From assembly GCA_029204225.1 (NCBI GenBank), contig CM055092.1, forward strand, positions 67,650,810-67,714,809: a DNA stretch of 64,000 nt. The letters are read 5' to 3'. The notes below the pieces were generated by a model. That model made no database searches and was not told the DNA's origin. It saw only the letters and a list, made by a program, of their open reading frames with translations. Both the position numbers and the translations under genes were made by a program. The DNA is from Diphasiastrum complanatum. Its lineage: Eukaryota; Streptophyta; Lycopodiopsida; Lycopodiales; Lycopodiaceae. Position 1 is the first letter of the stretch; each line of letters begins with the position of its first letter. Of the stretch, positions 27,340 through 38,994 are shown one piece after another.

Positions 27340-27545
27340 TTAGCCATGTGGCAAGCCACGTAGGCCCATCATAGGCTGGCAAGCCAACGAAGCTCTACCT
27401 ACATGGTCTGCTATCTGCTAAGCCTATCGCACACTGCCATGTGGCTTGCCACGTAGGTCTTCCACATGGCAAATCATGTAGGCTTGAGGTTTGCCATGTG
27501 GCAAGAATGTAGGCCTACTATGGGCTTGTATGGCAAACGGTGGCT
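27340..27545. repeat. Cluster of CCACGTAGGC / GCCACATGG boxes
   Basis: Within 200 bp, GCCACGTAGG-like and GCCACATGGC-like words occur repeatedly in both orientations, for example GCAAGCCACGTAGGC at 27,352 and GGCTTGCCACGTAGG at 27,442. The whole stretch can fold on itself. It may be the subterminal zone of a transposon. Confidence 0.5.
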
Positions 27546-29850
27546 ATAAGTTAGGAAACTTGGTCCATGTGCCATATTGATGATTATTGGTGGATCCTTT
27601 GATGAGTAGGCACTCTCACACGTGCCAAATCAGCTGAGTAAGCATCAGCTCTTGTGTATATATGGTGGCTCATTTGGCCATAATTGATATGGAAGCTAAA
27701 TCTTGGTTTTGGAGCAATTCTAGTGTTTTCTCTCTATTTGTCTTGTGTTTTTATGCATTGATTGGGTTCTAAGCTTAGTATACTTTATTCTCAGTCTACT
27801 GTCCATACTCTGACAGGTTTTCACACTTGTGAAACCAGCAAGTACAAGTTTTGATCAATAATGATTGTTCTTGTTAGATTTATTCATCTAGATTTGATCT
27901 AAATGCTATATAATCTTGTGTAGATTGATAGGTTGATCTAATCTAACACCCAATCACACTTGTGGATCTGATTTAGATCTATTCTTAGTCCATTTTGCTG
28001 TACTTTGATAGAGCGGAGTGCGGGTGACCTAGTGATGAGCTACATTCGCTATTTTGGTACCGTAGGGCCAAATTTGGGGCAATTTTTGGCCGGTGAAACC
28101 TGCTACAGGGCGGTACAATGAGACATAATTACTTCTAAAGCATTATTACTTACTCTTGATAGGATAACAGGGTGTTTGGATGCAGTAAATGCTGTATGGG
28201 GGCGTATGTAGTGGAATTGTGTGGAAAAAGCTAGTTTTGGCGATAAAAGTGCAGTTTGACATCGTGACTACTCATCATTGGAAACATTTTGAGAGGGCAA
28301 GCAATCACAGGTGAGAGCTAGGCATGGTATGCTAGTTACGGGTGAAAAATTCTCGTGATTAGGTTCAAATTTTGGAGTTAGAACCAACCAACGTCAGGTG
28401 GCGTCTTGGAAAAACGCTCTCACATGTATGATCGATAGTGACATTGTCGAGTCACATGATAGCTGCATCGACACACACATCTATATCTTGGAAATTTCTC
28501 TTTCAGAGAAAAATATGAGCTAGTTTGGAGGTACACACATATTGGTAGTCATGGGTGATGGAAGTGTGAGGTGGTGCTAGTTGGAAGCCATTGGTCAAGA
28601 TAGCAGACTTGCATTGGATGAGCTGTGTGTTGGAGACATGGAGGATGAAGAACGGGTCAATAATCACACTTTGGAGACTCTTGACGAGTGGCGAGTGTGA
28701 TGAATTTGCAGTTTTGCAGTTGGTAAGTCAATTTTGATCAAGTCATTGTAGTTGTGAGCAGTGTATCGGGTTTGTCATCGAGAAGATACACTTCAACTGC
28801 CAGTTTGGATAAGTCAAGTCAATTTGTCATATCATGATTGCATCAGAGATGTAGATTGATCAGATGGTACAGGGTAAAGGTTCTGGAGCTATCCTACCTG
28901 ATATGCTATGGATCATGGATGAGTTGTTCATTACGATAGTGGATCTAGTTTGCATTTGTTTTGGTTTGGATTGACATGATGTATGTGTTGGTGAGATAGG
29001 CTCCTTGGTGGGAGGCCTATAGATTGGTCAAATCAGAGTTGGCAACGTCAAGCATGGGAAGTTGAGCCTACATGGGATGTAGGAGAGGCAGACTATCATC
29101 AGTATCTTTGAGAGACATGCGAGCTACTCAAGTATAGCCTATGGTGAGGTTTGTGTACATTCATTCATTGAGTCCTTAGTAGACTCTTGTGCTTGGAGCA
29201 TGGGGAATGGATGAAGATCAGCTTTTAGGACTTATAAAATAGTTGGATGTGCTTGGACGTGAGGGCATCTTGTTATAAGTGTGGGCCATGGTTGGAGACC
29301 TGATTTGATGACTAGTGGTGTCGTAGCAGATCTGCAAGTGGCATTGGTGCTGGTACGACAGGATACCACTTATGGGCAGGCCCTGGTCATGTATTTGACG
29401 CTTTATCATTCGTGTGGTTTGCATGAGTGTGTGTGGACTTGCATGTTACCTTGTCACGGGAGTCTAGATCTGAGTCAGAGTTGTATGTGGTTGTACATTT
29501 GATACATTAGAAACAAAGTAATCATTTGATGCTCTTTGACTTGTCATTATGTCTACTAGCTATTTATCCGGTGAGGGTATAGTCTTATGGTGGCAATAAG
29601 ATTTTCTAAGGTTGAGCCTCAGTCGCTTATTTATGTCAACTTTACGGATTTGTGCTTGTAAGTGCCTGATAGGATGTCAGCCTAGCTAGATGGAGGATGT
29701 AAGTCTCATGGTGACAATGGGATTTCCTCAGTTTGAGCCATGTCGCTCATGTGGTCCACTTGTGTTTCAAGTCGGATTGGGGACAAGTCAGTTGGTCGAG
29801 AGTATGGTACTCTCTATATGAGCATTGCGTTTACATGATACTTTGTGAGT
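27546..29850. other. Unassigned, probably interior of an LTR element
   Basis: This lies just upstream of the polypurine tract and LTR at 29,979-30,378 and is probably the degenerate interior of that element. I found no intact retroelement domain. Short frames such as 29,281-29,502 (+) have no recognisable motif. A palindromic TTCACACTTGTGAA lies near 27,820. Confidence 0.35.
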
Positions 29851-29854
29851 CAAA

Positions 29855-30378
29855 CCTACTGGTTTGTTGGTGTGTTTGAGTGTGATTCAAGTACATGGTA
29901 GCAGGGATATTCATAACATCTTTTGAACACTCCAAAAATTGCTACAATTTGTATTTCTTTACTCCTATCACATTTGAGCTTAAGGGAGAGAGTTGAAAAT
30001 CAGGTTCATTCTGATTTAGTTGTATAAGCTTTAAATGTGATATTGTAATTAGTGTACAGTTAATTAGATTTATTGTATTTGGTTGTGACCGGGATGTGAC
30101 CCATCATTGACTTATCAGTCGGGCACTTGTCCCGTAGCCGGCTACTTGGGTTAGCTGAGTAGCCACACATAGAGAAATTAGTTTGTATAGTATATTTTTT
30201 ACGACACTTGCTATACTCAGAGGTATGTCCTGAGTTTGTCAGTCTTTTAGCCCATGTTGGGCCTATTAGTTAGACAAGTGTCTATAGTTTAGTGTGTTGA
30301 CACTTGTCAAGCCCATGCATGTTGGGGCTTTTACAATATGTACAGTTTTCTCTTTGTAATCAATAACTTTTGCTGTGC
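29855..30378 (+). mobile_element. 3' end and LTR of an LTR-retrotransposon family, copy 2
   Basis: This is homologous to 3,724-4,282. The purine tract GCTTAAGGGAGAGAG at about 29,978-29,992 precedes an LTR of about 385 bp that contains GGGCACTTGTCCC at 30,121-30,133. The 5' LTR is not in the window. Confidence 0.6.
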
Positions 30379-30469
30379 CATCTTTGAGAGCTTGTGAGGA
30401 GTGGCTATGGTGATTGTGTGATGTGATCTGCATACTGCACTAGATTCTATCGGAATTTCAACTGGGACA

Positions 30470-30960
30470 ACATCAAAGCATCCATGTCTTTATTGAAGGA
30501 TTGCTACAATATGAATTTGGGATGACCACAAACAGTGGCCCAAAACGAGAAGTAGAAGATTCAAATATGAAAAGTGTGCTGCCAATTCCATTAAAACATG
30601 TTCACATATGCACATTGCATCGTATTATTGAAAAAGTTATTTATCTAGATATTCTCCTTGCATGAAATTCAAAACTGGAGTCTTTGGCTAAAGCAACTAT
30701 TAAGAGCTTGGAAGAAGTCCTTTCAAAGGCAGGATTACATAAAAAGAATGTCACCATTGGAAAAAGTGACAGACTCTCTGAAAAAAAAAGAAATGTTCCT
30801 AATAAGCCATCAATTGGAGGTGCTAAAGCAAGAAGATTCATATCCAATCACACATGCAATGAATCTAGTGTCAGATACCGAATTCGGAAAGAAATTGTTC
30901 AAGCCACACGAATATTAGAAGTAACTAATCGATTGGAACAATTTTGAAAGCCTAGATGTT
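30470..30960 (+). pseudogene. Fragment of an unidentified repeated coding sequence, copy 1
   Basis: One frame reads PLKHVHICTLHRIIEKVIYL, a stop, then ESLAKATIKSLEEVLSKAG and continues to about 30,945. A diverged relative lies at 43,620-44,330 (LKNVHIYTLH... near 43,898). I do not recognise the family. Two independent diverged copies suggest a coding sequence carried by a mobile element and not random similarity. Confidence 0.45.
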
Positions 30961-31439
30961 CAAGAACAATTTAGGTATAATCAGGAAAGAAAACCTATCA
31001 TCAAAAGATATGAGGACTTTGCACCATATTTGTAAAATTTGTACATGATTGTTGGGGAAAATACAACATTACACATTACATGGTACTGATCTATTTCATT
31101 ACATGGTACTTATATGATTCAAGATTATATATTTTTTCTACTGATGTTACTTATTTCAACTCTTGTTTATATGTTTCACTATAAGCATACAAAAATTTCA
31201 AAAGTGCTAATTGTACTCCTGCTTCAATTTTTGTAGTGAGCACACCAAGATTTACCACGATACTCTTAAAGATCTAGCCTCGAATTTTGAAACGAGCATG
31301 CAGATAAGTGAATATATCTCATGCTTAACTAACTAATGTCTGAAGTTAACCATAGTAGTTAAACATCGGGCAAGGTCCAAAACTCCAAAAACGGCGACCA
31401 AAAGTTACTGGTTCGCATTCTCTCTCTACATAGTTTCTC

Positions 31440-31893
31440 TCTAAAGTGAAATTTTTAAAAGAGCCCACCCATATTTCCCCTAATGGTAATGGTGTATTCT
31501 CTTGGTCTGGTAAGAAACAAGACACAATTGCTCTTTCTACTATTGAAGCGGAATACAAGTCACTATGTTCAACTACGCAGGAAGCAGTTTGGCTAAGAAG
31601 AATATTAGGAGACATTGGAATTCCATAGAGTAAGCCTACTGTAATCAGATGTGATAGCCAGAGCCCTATACAACTAGCTAAAAATCCTTTATTTCATGCA
31701 CGCACAAAACATATAGAGAATAAATATTCATTTTATTAGAGAGAAGTTGTTATCTAATAAAAGAGATGTAGTGCATTGTAAGACAGAGGATCAGTTAGTT
31801 GACATACTTACTAAAGCTTTAAGTATTGATAAGTTTGAGTTTGTTTAGAGAAAAGCTCTTTGTAAGAAAGATAAACTAGGGCTTAATGGAAAG
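31440..31893 (+). pseudogene. Copia RNase H C-terminal fragment
   Basis: VFSWSGKKQDTIALSTIEAE (31,491-31,550) and LCSTTQEAVWLRRILGDIG are the C-terminal Copia RNase H, and QLAKNPLFHARTKHIE follows near 31,670. The reading frame breaks at 31,627 and again near 31,737. The polyprotein tail runs to about 31,850 and is followed by the LTR at 31,894. Everything upstream of RNase H is missing. Confidence 0.88.
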
Positions 31894-32242
31894 TGTTAGA
31901 ATAAGTAAGCTCAAGTTTCTCTTACAATTCCATAACTAATTTCCTATTTTAGTAGTGTTTTCAAGTTTTTTTGTTTATGTAACAATTCGCATGTGTGCCA
32001 CTTTGAATAAGAAAAAATACTTACTGAGTAGAGTCGGGACATGCGTCCCGTAATGGAGACTGTAACACCATGCAATGGTGCCCCTCAGAATAAGACTGTA
32101 TATATGTACTCTTTAGTCTTTTTGTGAATACATTTATAAAAAATTTCTCTAGGGTTGAGGAGTGATCTCTCTTTCAGATTATCTATGTGTCTGTTAATTG
32201 CTTGCAAATTAGCTAACTATACTGCTAGTTAGATCCTTGTGA
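31894..32242 (+). repeat. 3' LTR of the 31.4-32.2 kb Copia fragment
   Basis: It begins TGTTAGAATAAGTAAGC after a purine-rich stretch and ends near CCTTGTGA. It matches the minus-strand LTR at 1,402-1,701. It contains GGGACATGCGTCCC at 32,036-32,049 and the conserved GACTGTATATATGTA, a likely TATA region. Confidence 0.82.
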
Positions 32243-33763
32243 GATTGTCCCCTCATGTTAGTTCAAACTACGAGCAAGTCCACATCTAAGTCTCAAGGGC
32301 ATGGGGATTTGCTCTTAAGGTCTTGGTGATAAAGTAACTCACGGAAACTATTTTTAATCTACATACTAAGCTCTACAAACCAACTAGTGTATTGACTCAT
32401 AGAATTTAGTCTTAACCAAACAAAATCTGGTTTCAATCGTTGATGATTTTAACTTTGGTCTTTGCACCCGCTGTGAGACACCTAGTGGTCACGAAAAACA
32501 AACAAAATCTGTTAATCATCTTGTTGATTGTAGTTATCACTGACCAATTTTGCAAATAACATGAAGTTAAGCATTCAAAATTGAATTTTTTTTCAGCTCT
32601 CCACGAAGGTGCAAGATGAAGGTTGACAATGATAAATCATTAATCATGTTAAGAAACGAGAGTAAAATAACCTTTCCACAAAGAAAAGAGCGTGGGCAGT
32701 AAGGGCCCCCAAGGTCCCGGCCCACTCACATAGAGACTTGTCTTCAAGGAGTCGCTAGTGGCCGACATTGAGTTGAGCCCCAAAATGGTCCGCGTGGAAA
32801 GTAGTTTGAGATACTGCAAATGCATTATAGCGTAGGCCCTAAATTCTTGTTCAATTCTCATCCTCTCGTCGACGCTCGGCACGGACGGGTGGTGGCACAG
32901 TAGTGAAGGAAATGGACCTGTTACCAATGACACCATTCAAATTTCACACCTTAACAGAGAAGTGGCGACTGGAGTTGGAGGTTGGCAGAGGCGGAGGGAG
33001 GCGCCGACCCGCAGTTACGCCACCATCGGGTGGCTTGAGCCGCAACGGGTGATGTGGCTTGGGAAGTCCGTCCGCTGCCAAGCGCCGAAGGAGTCTGAGA
33101 CTGTCTGAGTCCTGTCCGTGATCTGGAGGCTGGGGCCCTCGACGGAGTGTGAGTCCTGTCTGTGTCCTAGTGGCTGGGTCCCTCACCCTCGCTTTTCTGA
33201 GATCTCGGCCTCTCAGCTCTCGCAGAATGAGCTCCTGGTACGGGAGAGATAGAGAGGAGCGAGCTGCGACGAGTCAGAACTGAGGAGTCAGGACGTCAGG
33301 ACTGGAGACCGGAAGCGAGGAAAGCTGGATCGCAAAGCCGGTTGATGCACACCTGGAGGCTGGTAACGTAGCTTTCTTGCTACGGAAGTGTCAGGAAGGA
33401 GAATTGTGGATTTATATGCTTAATTCAGGATGTAGGAGCAGTGGCGTCGATCCGTGATTGAAGCAAACTACTTTTCTATGGCTGGACGAAGATTGCTGCA
33501 GGTTTGAACTTGAAAGATGTGGTTATGGCCAGTGGCTATTTATGTTGTGCTGCTGAAATTCTCTCCGAATTCCCTGCAATAACACCCTTTTTTGTAGTAG
33601 ATTATGGGAAGATCGTACAATCACTCTGATTGTGGTACGATGTCTCTTACAAAGCCAGACTAAGCACCGCTTTGGAAGTACCTGAGAGAAGGTGGGCAAG
33701 AAGAAAGTAATCATAATCGGGTCGATCTTCGCTTGTTCTACGCAAGACAGCAGGTTGAGGTCC
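32243..33763. other. Upstream region of the zinc-finger gene
   Basis: AT-rich DNA gives way to a GC-richer block at about 32,650-33,350, unlike most of the window. This is the likely promoter and 5' untranslated region of the zinc-finger gene starting at 33,764. I see no convincing TATA box at a fixed place. The open frames on the minus strand at 32,649-32,936 and 32,944-33,186 have no recognisable domain and probably reflect base composition. Confidence 0.45.
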
Positions 33764-35380
33764 ATGACAAACGTTGTTGAAGAAAACCATGATTTTGACA
33801 ACGATGAAGCTAGTGAGATCTCCCGTGTCGGAAATTGCTCTGCTTCTGATGTGTATTCTATACAGGAAGCCCAGAGAGATGAGCAGGACGATGCGCTTGG
33901 AGCAGAGAAAAGCGCGGATCATTTTGATAAACTCGGAAATGTCAGCTATGCAAGGAACAATTTCGAAGTCAAAAAACCGCCAAATTCTCCTTGTGAAGAT
34001 GAAAGGAATAGAAGAAGTGAAGGTGAAAGCAGTAAAAGGTCAAACGGGTTTCAATTTTGTGAACTCGAAACAGCTGGATCGCCTCCTCGCGCAGATATAT
34101 ATCATGACGCAGTTGTTTCCCAAGGCCATATGCTCCTTCGACCTTCTCCGCAGCTCTCCATCATTTCGAATACCTCACCGATGAAAGAGCTGCCTTCAGT
34201 AAACTTTGAGGTACCTCTTGACTCCGTCAAACGTAAGCGCACGGGTCTAACTGAAACTACTCAGATTGTTGCAGCTCAGAACTCCAACGATGAAGACAGC
34301 GAGACATCCATAAGATTTCGTCGGTTTCAAAATGATTTCAAATATTTAGAAGCTCCTGAAGACAGCAATGGAGGGCAAGGGAAAGTGTTGAAGCTTTTTG
34401 GAGTTGAGGTTCAATCAGTTGCTTCTCAGGGATCCGAGGAAGTGGAAGAGGAGGCTTCCCGTGAAGAGAGCGACATCCCATGTTCACAGGAGCAAAAATT
34501 CGATGCAGAGGCACGAATAAGGGGAGTAGATTTCCATTATGGAGACAGTGCAAGTGAATGCTCAGGATCTGCTTTTGGAGGAAATCGCAAGTACGAATGC
34601 CCTTTTTGTCAGCGCGAGTTTAGAAGCTCTCAAGCTTTGGGAGGCCATCAAAACGCACACAAGCGAGAGAGACAGAATGCAAAACGAGCACAGAAACATG
34701 CCAGCCGAGCTCTGGCGACTATGCACAGGCCCAGTGTGGTTGCACCCATGGGCGCTGGGCAGCACTATAGTATTCAGCAGCCATGGATTTCTTGCTCTCC
34801 TCTCGTCGCTCCCCATGCTGCTCGGCTGAGTAACTGTGAAGATTTGCAGGTCACTCCTTCCCGAATGCAAGGACTGCCTCTTCTTTCCCGTTCGACCCGT
34901 CAGCAATTGAGCAACCACTTTCAGATGACTGCAGGATTTACTCACCAGCAGCACCTGCGAGCAGGCACAATGAGGAGCTCGCCTTGGCTGCTTTTCTCAC
35001 CCGATGCTCTGCCAATTTCTCCAAGTTTCAGCTTGGTGGACCTTCCCACAGCTGCTTCAGGATCATCCATGACTGGATCTTCATCCTTGCATGGGGGATT
35101 TCCGACGTCAATAGGAATGCATCCTCTTCCTTCGGTGGGCCTGCAGCACTTGCCCGATCAGTTTGCTGGTGCTCTTCCTTTGCAACGAAGGCTTCTACGT
35201 TCGGAGGAGCGAAGTTCAGGGGTCCAATTACTGCAGCAAGAAGCAAGGCCCGCGTTGCAGATGCTTCTGGCGAGGCAGTCAGCTGGACCCGAGAGAGCTG
35301 CTACAACCCAAGGTGCTCATTTACAGCAGCAGCAGCAGTCAACAGAGCTTGACGATCCACATCTAGATCTCCATCTCTAA
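33764..35380 (+). CDS. C2H2 zinc-finger transcription factor, single QALGGH finger with EAR motif
   Basis: The product is predicted to be 538 residues from the ATG at 33,764, the first in-frame ATG. The open frame extends 24 codons further upstream without an ATG. The N-terminal half is acidic and low complexity. One plant-type finger lies at residues 279-299: C279, C282, H295 and H299, with [12 protein letters not shown] as the DNA-contacting helix. A basic KRER...KRAQ tail follows. A Ser/Pro/Gln-rich C-terminal half ends in a run of five glutamines and LDLHL, an LxLxL EAR repression motif that recruits TOPLESS-type co-repressors. The finger and tail resemble the GIS/ZFP8-type group that controls epidermal and hormone responses in flowering plants. 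Group membership is inference, and at 538 residues it is longer than most members. It has no introns in the coding part. A nuclear repressor is the likely role. Confidence 0.9.
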   Translation: MTNVVEENHDFDNDEASEISRVGNCSASDVYSIQEAQRDEQDDALGAEKSADHFDKLGNVSYARNNFEVKKPPNSPCEDERNRRSEGESSKRSNGFQFCELETAGSPPRADIYHDAVVSQGHMLLRPSPQLSIISNTSPMKELPSVNFEVPLDSVKRKRTGLTETTQIVAAQNSNDEDSETSIRFRRFQNDFKYLEAPEDSNGGQGKVLKLFGVEVQSVASQGSEEVEEEASREESDIPCSQEQKFDAEARIRGVDFHYGDSASECSGSAFGGNRKYECPFCQREFRSSQALGGHQNAHKRERQNAKRAQKHASRALATMHRPSVVAPMGAGQHYSIQQPWISCSPLVAPHAARLSNCEDLQVTPSRMQGLPLLSRSTRQQLSNHFQMTAGFTHQQHLRAGTMRSSPWLLFSPDALPISPSFSLVDLPTAASGSSMTGSSSLHGGFPTSIGMHPLPSVGLQHLPDQFAGALPLQRRLLRSEERSSGVQLLQQEARPALQMLLARQSAGPERAATTQGAHLQQQQQSTELDDPHLDLHL

Positions 35381-36800
35381 TCCCATAAGACGCAGAACAA
35401 ATTCAACAAATTCCTGTTTCATTTGGCGCACGAGTGCCGAAATTGTACATGGTGTGTTCAAGGAAAATATTGTACTTTGTGTGGTTTACAGCACACCATC
35501 CATTGATGAAGTTACAATTCTTTCACAACCACTAAAAGTATAACGAATCAGACCACATTCTTTATTTTTATTATACAAGAAACTTTTTAAAGCATCTTTA
35601 TGTTTGTTTTCTTGCATTTTATAGATGATCAAGTGGATAATGATTTAAGTAGATTAACATAATGCTTGAGAACACAGGAATTCAGGATTTCACTTGTTTG
35701 TGCTATTATTACTTGCACTAGTCATATCATTCTTTGAAGTTTGCAGTTCATATGATTCTTTGAAGTTTGCATTGTCTTGGATAAGTAGTTGTGTAACTTT
35801 TGACAATATTCGATTTCTAACATTTGATGAGATTCTCTTATTGTAAGGATAAAAAAAGTTGCCTAAATGTGATCGTAAAAGTCATCTCCCATCTACCAAT
35901 AGATAACTAGATTCAACAACTATGGCTAAGAACACTATTATAAGGACTGGGCATCAGGCAATCCTCTCGTTTATAGAGTCAACCTGGACTCACCCTTCTA
36001 TAGTGGAAACAATATCAGAATTTCAACAATTTCGAGAACATTGGGCATCCCATACCACCAAAACCTAGCCAATCTTGGAGGTTCCTTGTCCTAATTTTAG
36101 ACTAATCAGGAAGACTCCTAATCACTCAAAGATAGAATACTTGAATATCCACAACACCAAATGTTACAATTATTGTCAAGTCGTCCCCAGATGGAATTTG
36201 CCTGTATACAACAAACATGAGACAATGAGTTTATGAAGAGAGAAATGTGGTGAGAGTGAGATTGTTTCGATATGCGTAGACTATCTTACTATTGATATAA
36301 GTTCAAACTACACTTATAAGTACACAACTTATAAAATAGACACAGACGTGTCCCATGTCACTGTTGCTCAAATGAGAAGGCCGCATAGACTCAAGTCGCA
36401 CTATAGCAGCCTCTCGTTGTTGTTTGAATCTTTTTGGGTTCTCTTAGAACTCCTTGGCAAGCTTGTAGTCTTTTTTATGTACATGGGCTGGCCTGGATCT
36501 TTCAGCTTTCATTGCATCTTGGATCTCCAATCTGTGGTGGCTCATCACCACTCCCATATGGCACAACTTAAACATGCACCTACTTTTTGCATATATCCAC
36601 ATACAAAATGACAAAACATCTAGAAAAGTTATGAAGAAGAAATTTCTCATGAAATTTAAAAAACAGAAATGGTTTTTGAGCACCTAACATAAGAGATCAC
36701 ATAGGCCAATTGCTTGTTGTTTTTATCTATGATGACAAGGTACTGACCAATTGAAGCCAGAACACGTATGATGCAATCTTAGAAATATGTTGCCATCTAC
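35381..36800. other. Downstream of the zinc-finger gene; no recognised gene
   Basis: The first few hundred bases should hold the 3' untranslated region. The rest is AT-rich, with no domain-bearing frames. Confidence 0.4.
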
Positions 36801-37540
36801 CAACAATCAGAATTTACACCTAAACTCAACCTAAACCATATATGTAGATCTCAACAATATTTTAAAACTAAATCAACACTACATATACCTAAACATAAAA
36901 ATAAATTGAAACTTGATTAAGTTTGTTCAAAATACATTAACAGAAGAAGCAAAAGTTTGAAGTAGTTACCTATCTTTTCAAAAAGGACCTAAACCTAAAT
37001 CTTAATGTAAACAAGCACATAAATCTGGTCTTAAACAAGGACACATATATTGCAAAATTTAGAAATATGCCACCATCTACCAACAATCCAAAAGAGCTTT
37101 GAGATTTGAATTCATGAAAAGATCGACATCATAAGTGATATGAGAGTTCAAATTTCAAACCTCTTCTAGATTGTTTGTGGATGGTGGCACATTTCAATTT
37201 TCAACATATGTGTTCTCTTATTGGTAGGTCTAGAGTTGAGATATATGCTTAGTGGCGAAGATGTTATGTTAGCATATACTATAGATTTTCGATAATAATA
37301 TAGAATCCTAAATGTACACCTATATGTATACAAGAACCTACACCTAAACTCAATGTAAACCATATACATAGATCTAAATATTAATTTTAAATATAATCTA
37401 ACATTGCATATATCTAAATATAAACTAAAATTAAATTTGATTAAGTTTGTCCAAAACACATTAACAACAAGAAACAAAACTTTGAGGCAGTTGACTTAGC
37501 CATTCAAAAGGGAGCTAAACCTAAACCTCAATGCTTTATG
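36790..37540. repeat. Direct repeat pair, about 200 bp each
   Basis: Sequence at about 36,812-37,010 recurs at about 37,326-37,535. Both copies run through ACACCTAAACTCAA, AACCATATA, TAGATCT, TTGATTAAGTTTGT, ACATTAACA, and end with CCTAAACCTAAA. A third shorter match (GAAATATG..ACCATCTACCAACAATC) lies at 36,783 and 37,061. The copies are clearly diverged. Their nature is unknown. Confidence 0.6.
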
Positions 37541-37617
37541 ATGATGTGAACTTTGATTGACCTATGATGTTAGTGCGATCGCTAGGAATTATACCCACTC
37601 CACTCTAGTAAAAATTG

Positions 37618-37618
37618 C

Positions 37619-37678
<60 letters not shown>
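37618..37678. repeat. Compound (CT)n(CA)n microsatellite
   Basis: About 11 CT units run into about 19 CA units. Confidence 0.95.
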
Positions 37679-37681
<3 letters not shown>

Positions 37682-37699
37682 GATACATTGATGATGACA

Positions 37700-38790
37700 A
37701 ATTTAGCACCACATCTATGAAAATCCACAAAAGAAGGTGCAACAACTATGAGACTACTACAAATTTTGTAGCTCACAATTTTAACACTGCTATCATGTAC
37801 TTGCTAGATACTATCTAATTTCATGGAAGCTGCCACAACATTCAATCACTCTTCTTAGTCATTACTCTATTTAGCAGTCTCAACTTCACTTGTTGCTTAC
37901 TTATTATGAAATTGTTGTTGCGACTACTCTACATTGATCAACAGATTAGTCTTGTTTTCTTCATTTGTGTTGATCAAATTATGATCTAGAGACATAGGTT
38001 GCAAGTCTAGAAATCTCAACAAGAGCAATTTAAAAAAATATAAGAAGGAATTGTATCCCACAATTTCTGTGGCTTTAAAATCAGATTCTATAGTATTTCT
38101 TTTGCGATTTTGAATCTCTTGGCCAACAACAATGAGCAAACAGAAGGTACAAGATCACTTCTAAAAAGTAATATAAAACTTTCTATTGCTTTAGTAAAGA
38201 GTGACATTTTCTTCTTCTTCTACATCTATGTTGACGTAAGTGTATTTTTATGTTTGCGCTGTTGTAGGTGTTATCCATATACTTTAGCAAGACTAGAGTA
38301 TGTATATTTTGTTGAAAATTTGTTTTGAAATGATTATCTTTAATGAGAAGCTAAGAGAAGCTAGTATTGCCTAATTTTAGACAGTTGTGTTCAAGTTTCA
38401 AATTCATTGTGCTGGATATTTGAAAGAGATTAGAAATGCCATATCAAACTTAGAGGGTATGCTCTTTTCTAATGAAGCACATCATTCTTTTAAGAATATT
38501 ATGGACATCAGCAAGATTTAGTATTCTATCACATTAAATTTTTCTTAATATAGTTACAGGTTTTTGTAAAAAATTATGCTAGGTTATTGAGATATGAATG
38601 TTGTAGTTATCAGAACAAGTTTAGATACACTAGATTCTTGAGATCAAATGAACATATCTTGAGTCATGATTATGCACTTTATGTGAGTTATTCAGATCCT
38701 CATATGGCATCAAAGATTAGGGCTACCTTGTATACGCATCATAATAGCATGGTAAGGATATGAGAATTCATGTTGTCTCCACAAGAAATC
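37700..38790. other. No recognised gene
   Basis: AT-rich. The last few hundred bases may be a decayed upstream part of the plus-strand Copia fragment that becomes recognisable near 38,800. Confidence 0.35.
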
Positions 38791-38804
38791 ACATTATCCG
38801 TGGA

Positions 38805-38994
38805 ATGTGCTTACTAGAAATACAACCTAGGTCAAGATTTCCTAAAGGACAAGCCAAAAGGGCTAAGTCTATTATTGAATTTATCCATATTGATTTATTT
38901 GGTCCTATGAGTGTGACCTCTTTGGGTTAGGCTTTATAATTCGTCACCTTTATTAATGACCTCTCCAGATTCACCAGAATTACGTTCATCAAGG
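38805..38994 (+). pseudogene. Plus-strand Copia integrase N-terminal scrap
   Basis: In one frame, with two stops, the sequence reads RFPKGQAKRAKSIIEFIHID, then LFGPMSVTSLG, a stop, and FVTFINDLSRFTRITFIKG. This is the start of the Copia integrase core, the first catalytic Asp being in HID. It ends abruptly at about 38,994, where a minus-strand integrase begins. Confidence 0.8.

Noticed and set aside
33692-33763. Longer 562-residue version of the zinc-finger protein
   Set aside because: The extra 24 codons begin at GTG and not ATG. The first in-frame ATG is at 33,764, which suits a nuclear plant gene.
34539-35352. Alternative plus- and minus-strand frames across the zinc-finger gene
   Set aside because: They overlap the finger and the EAR-containing frame, which carries all recognisable motifs.
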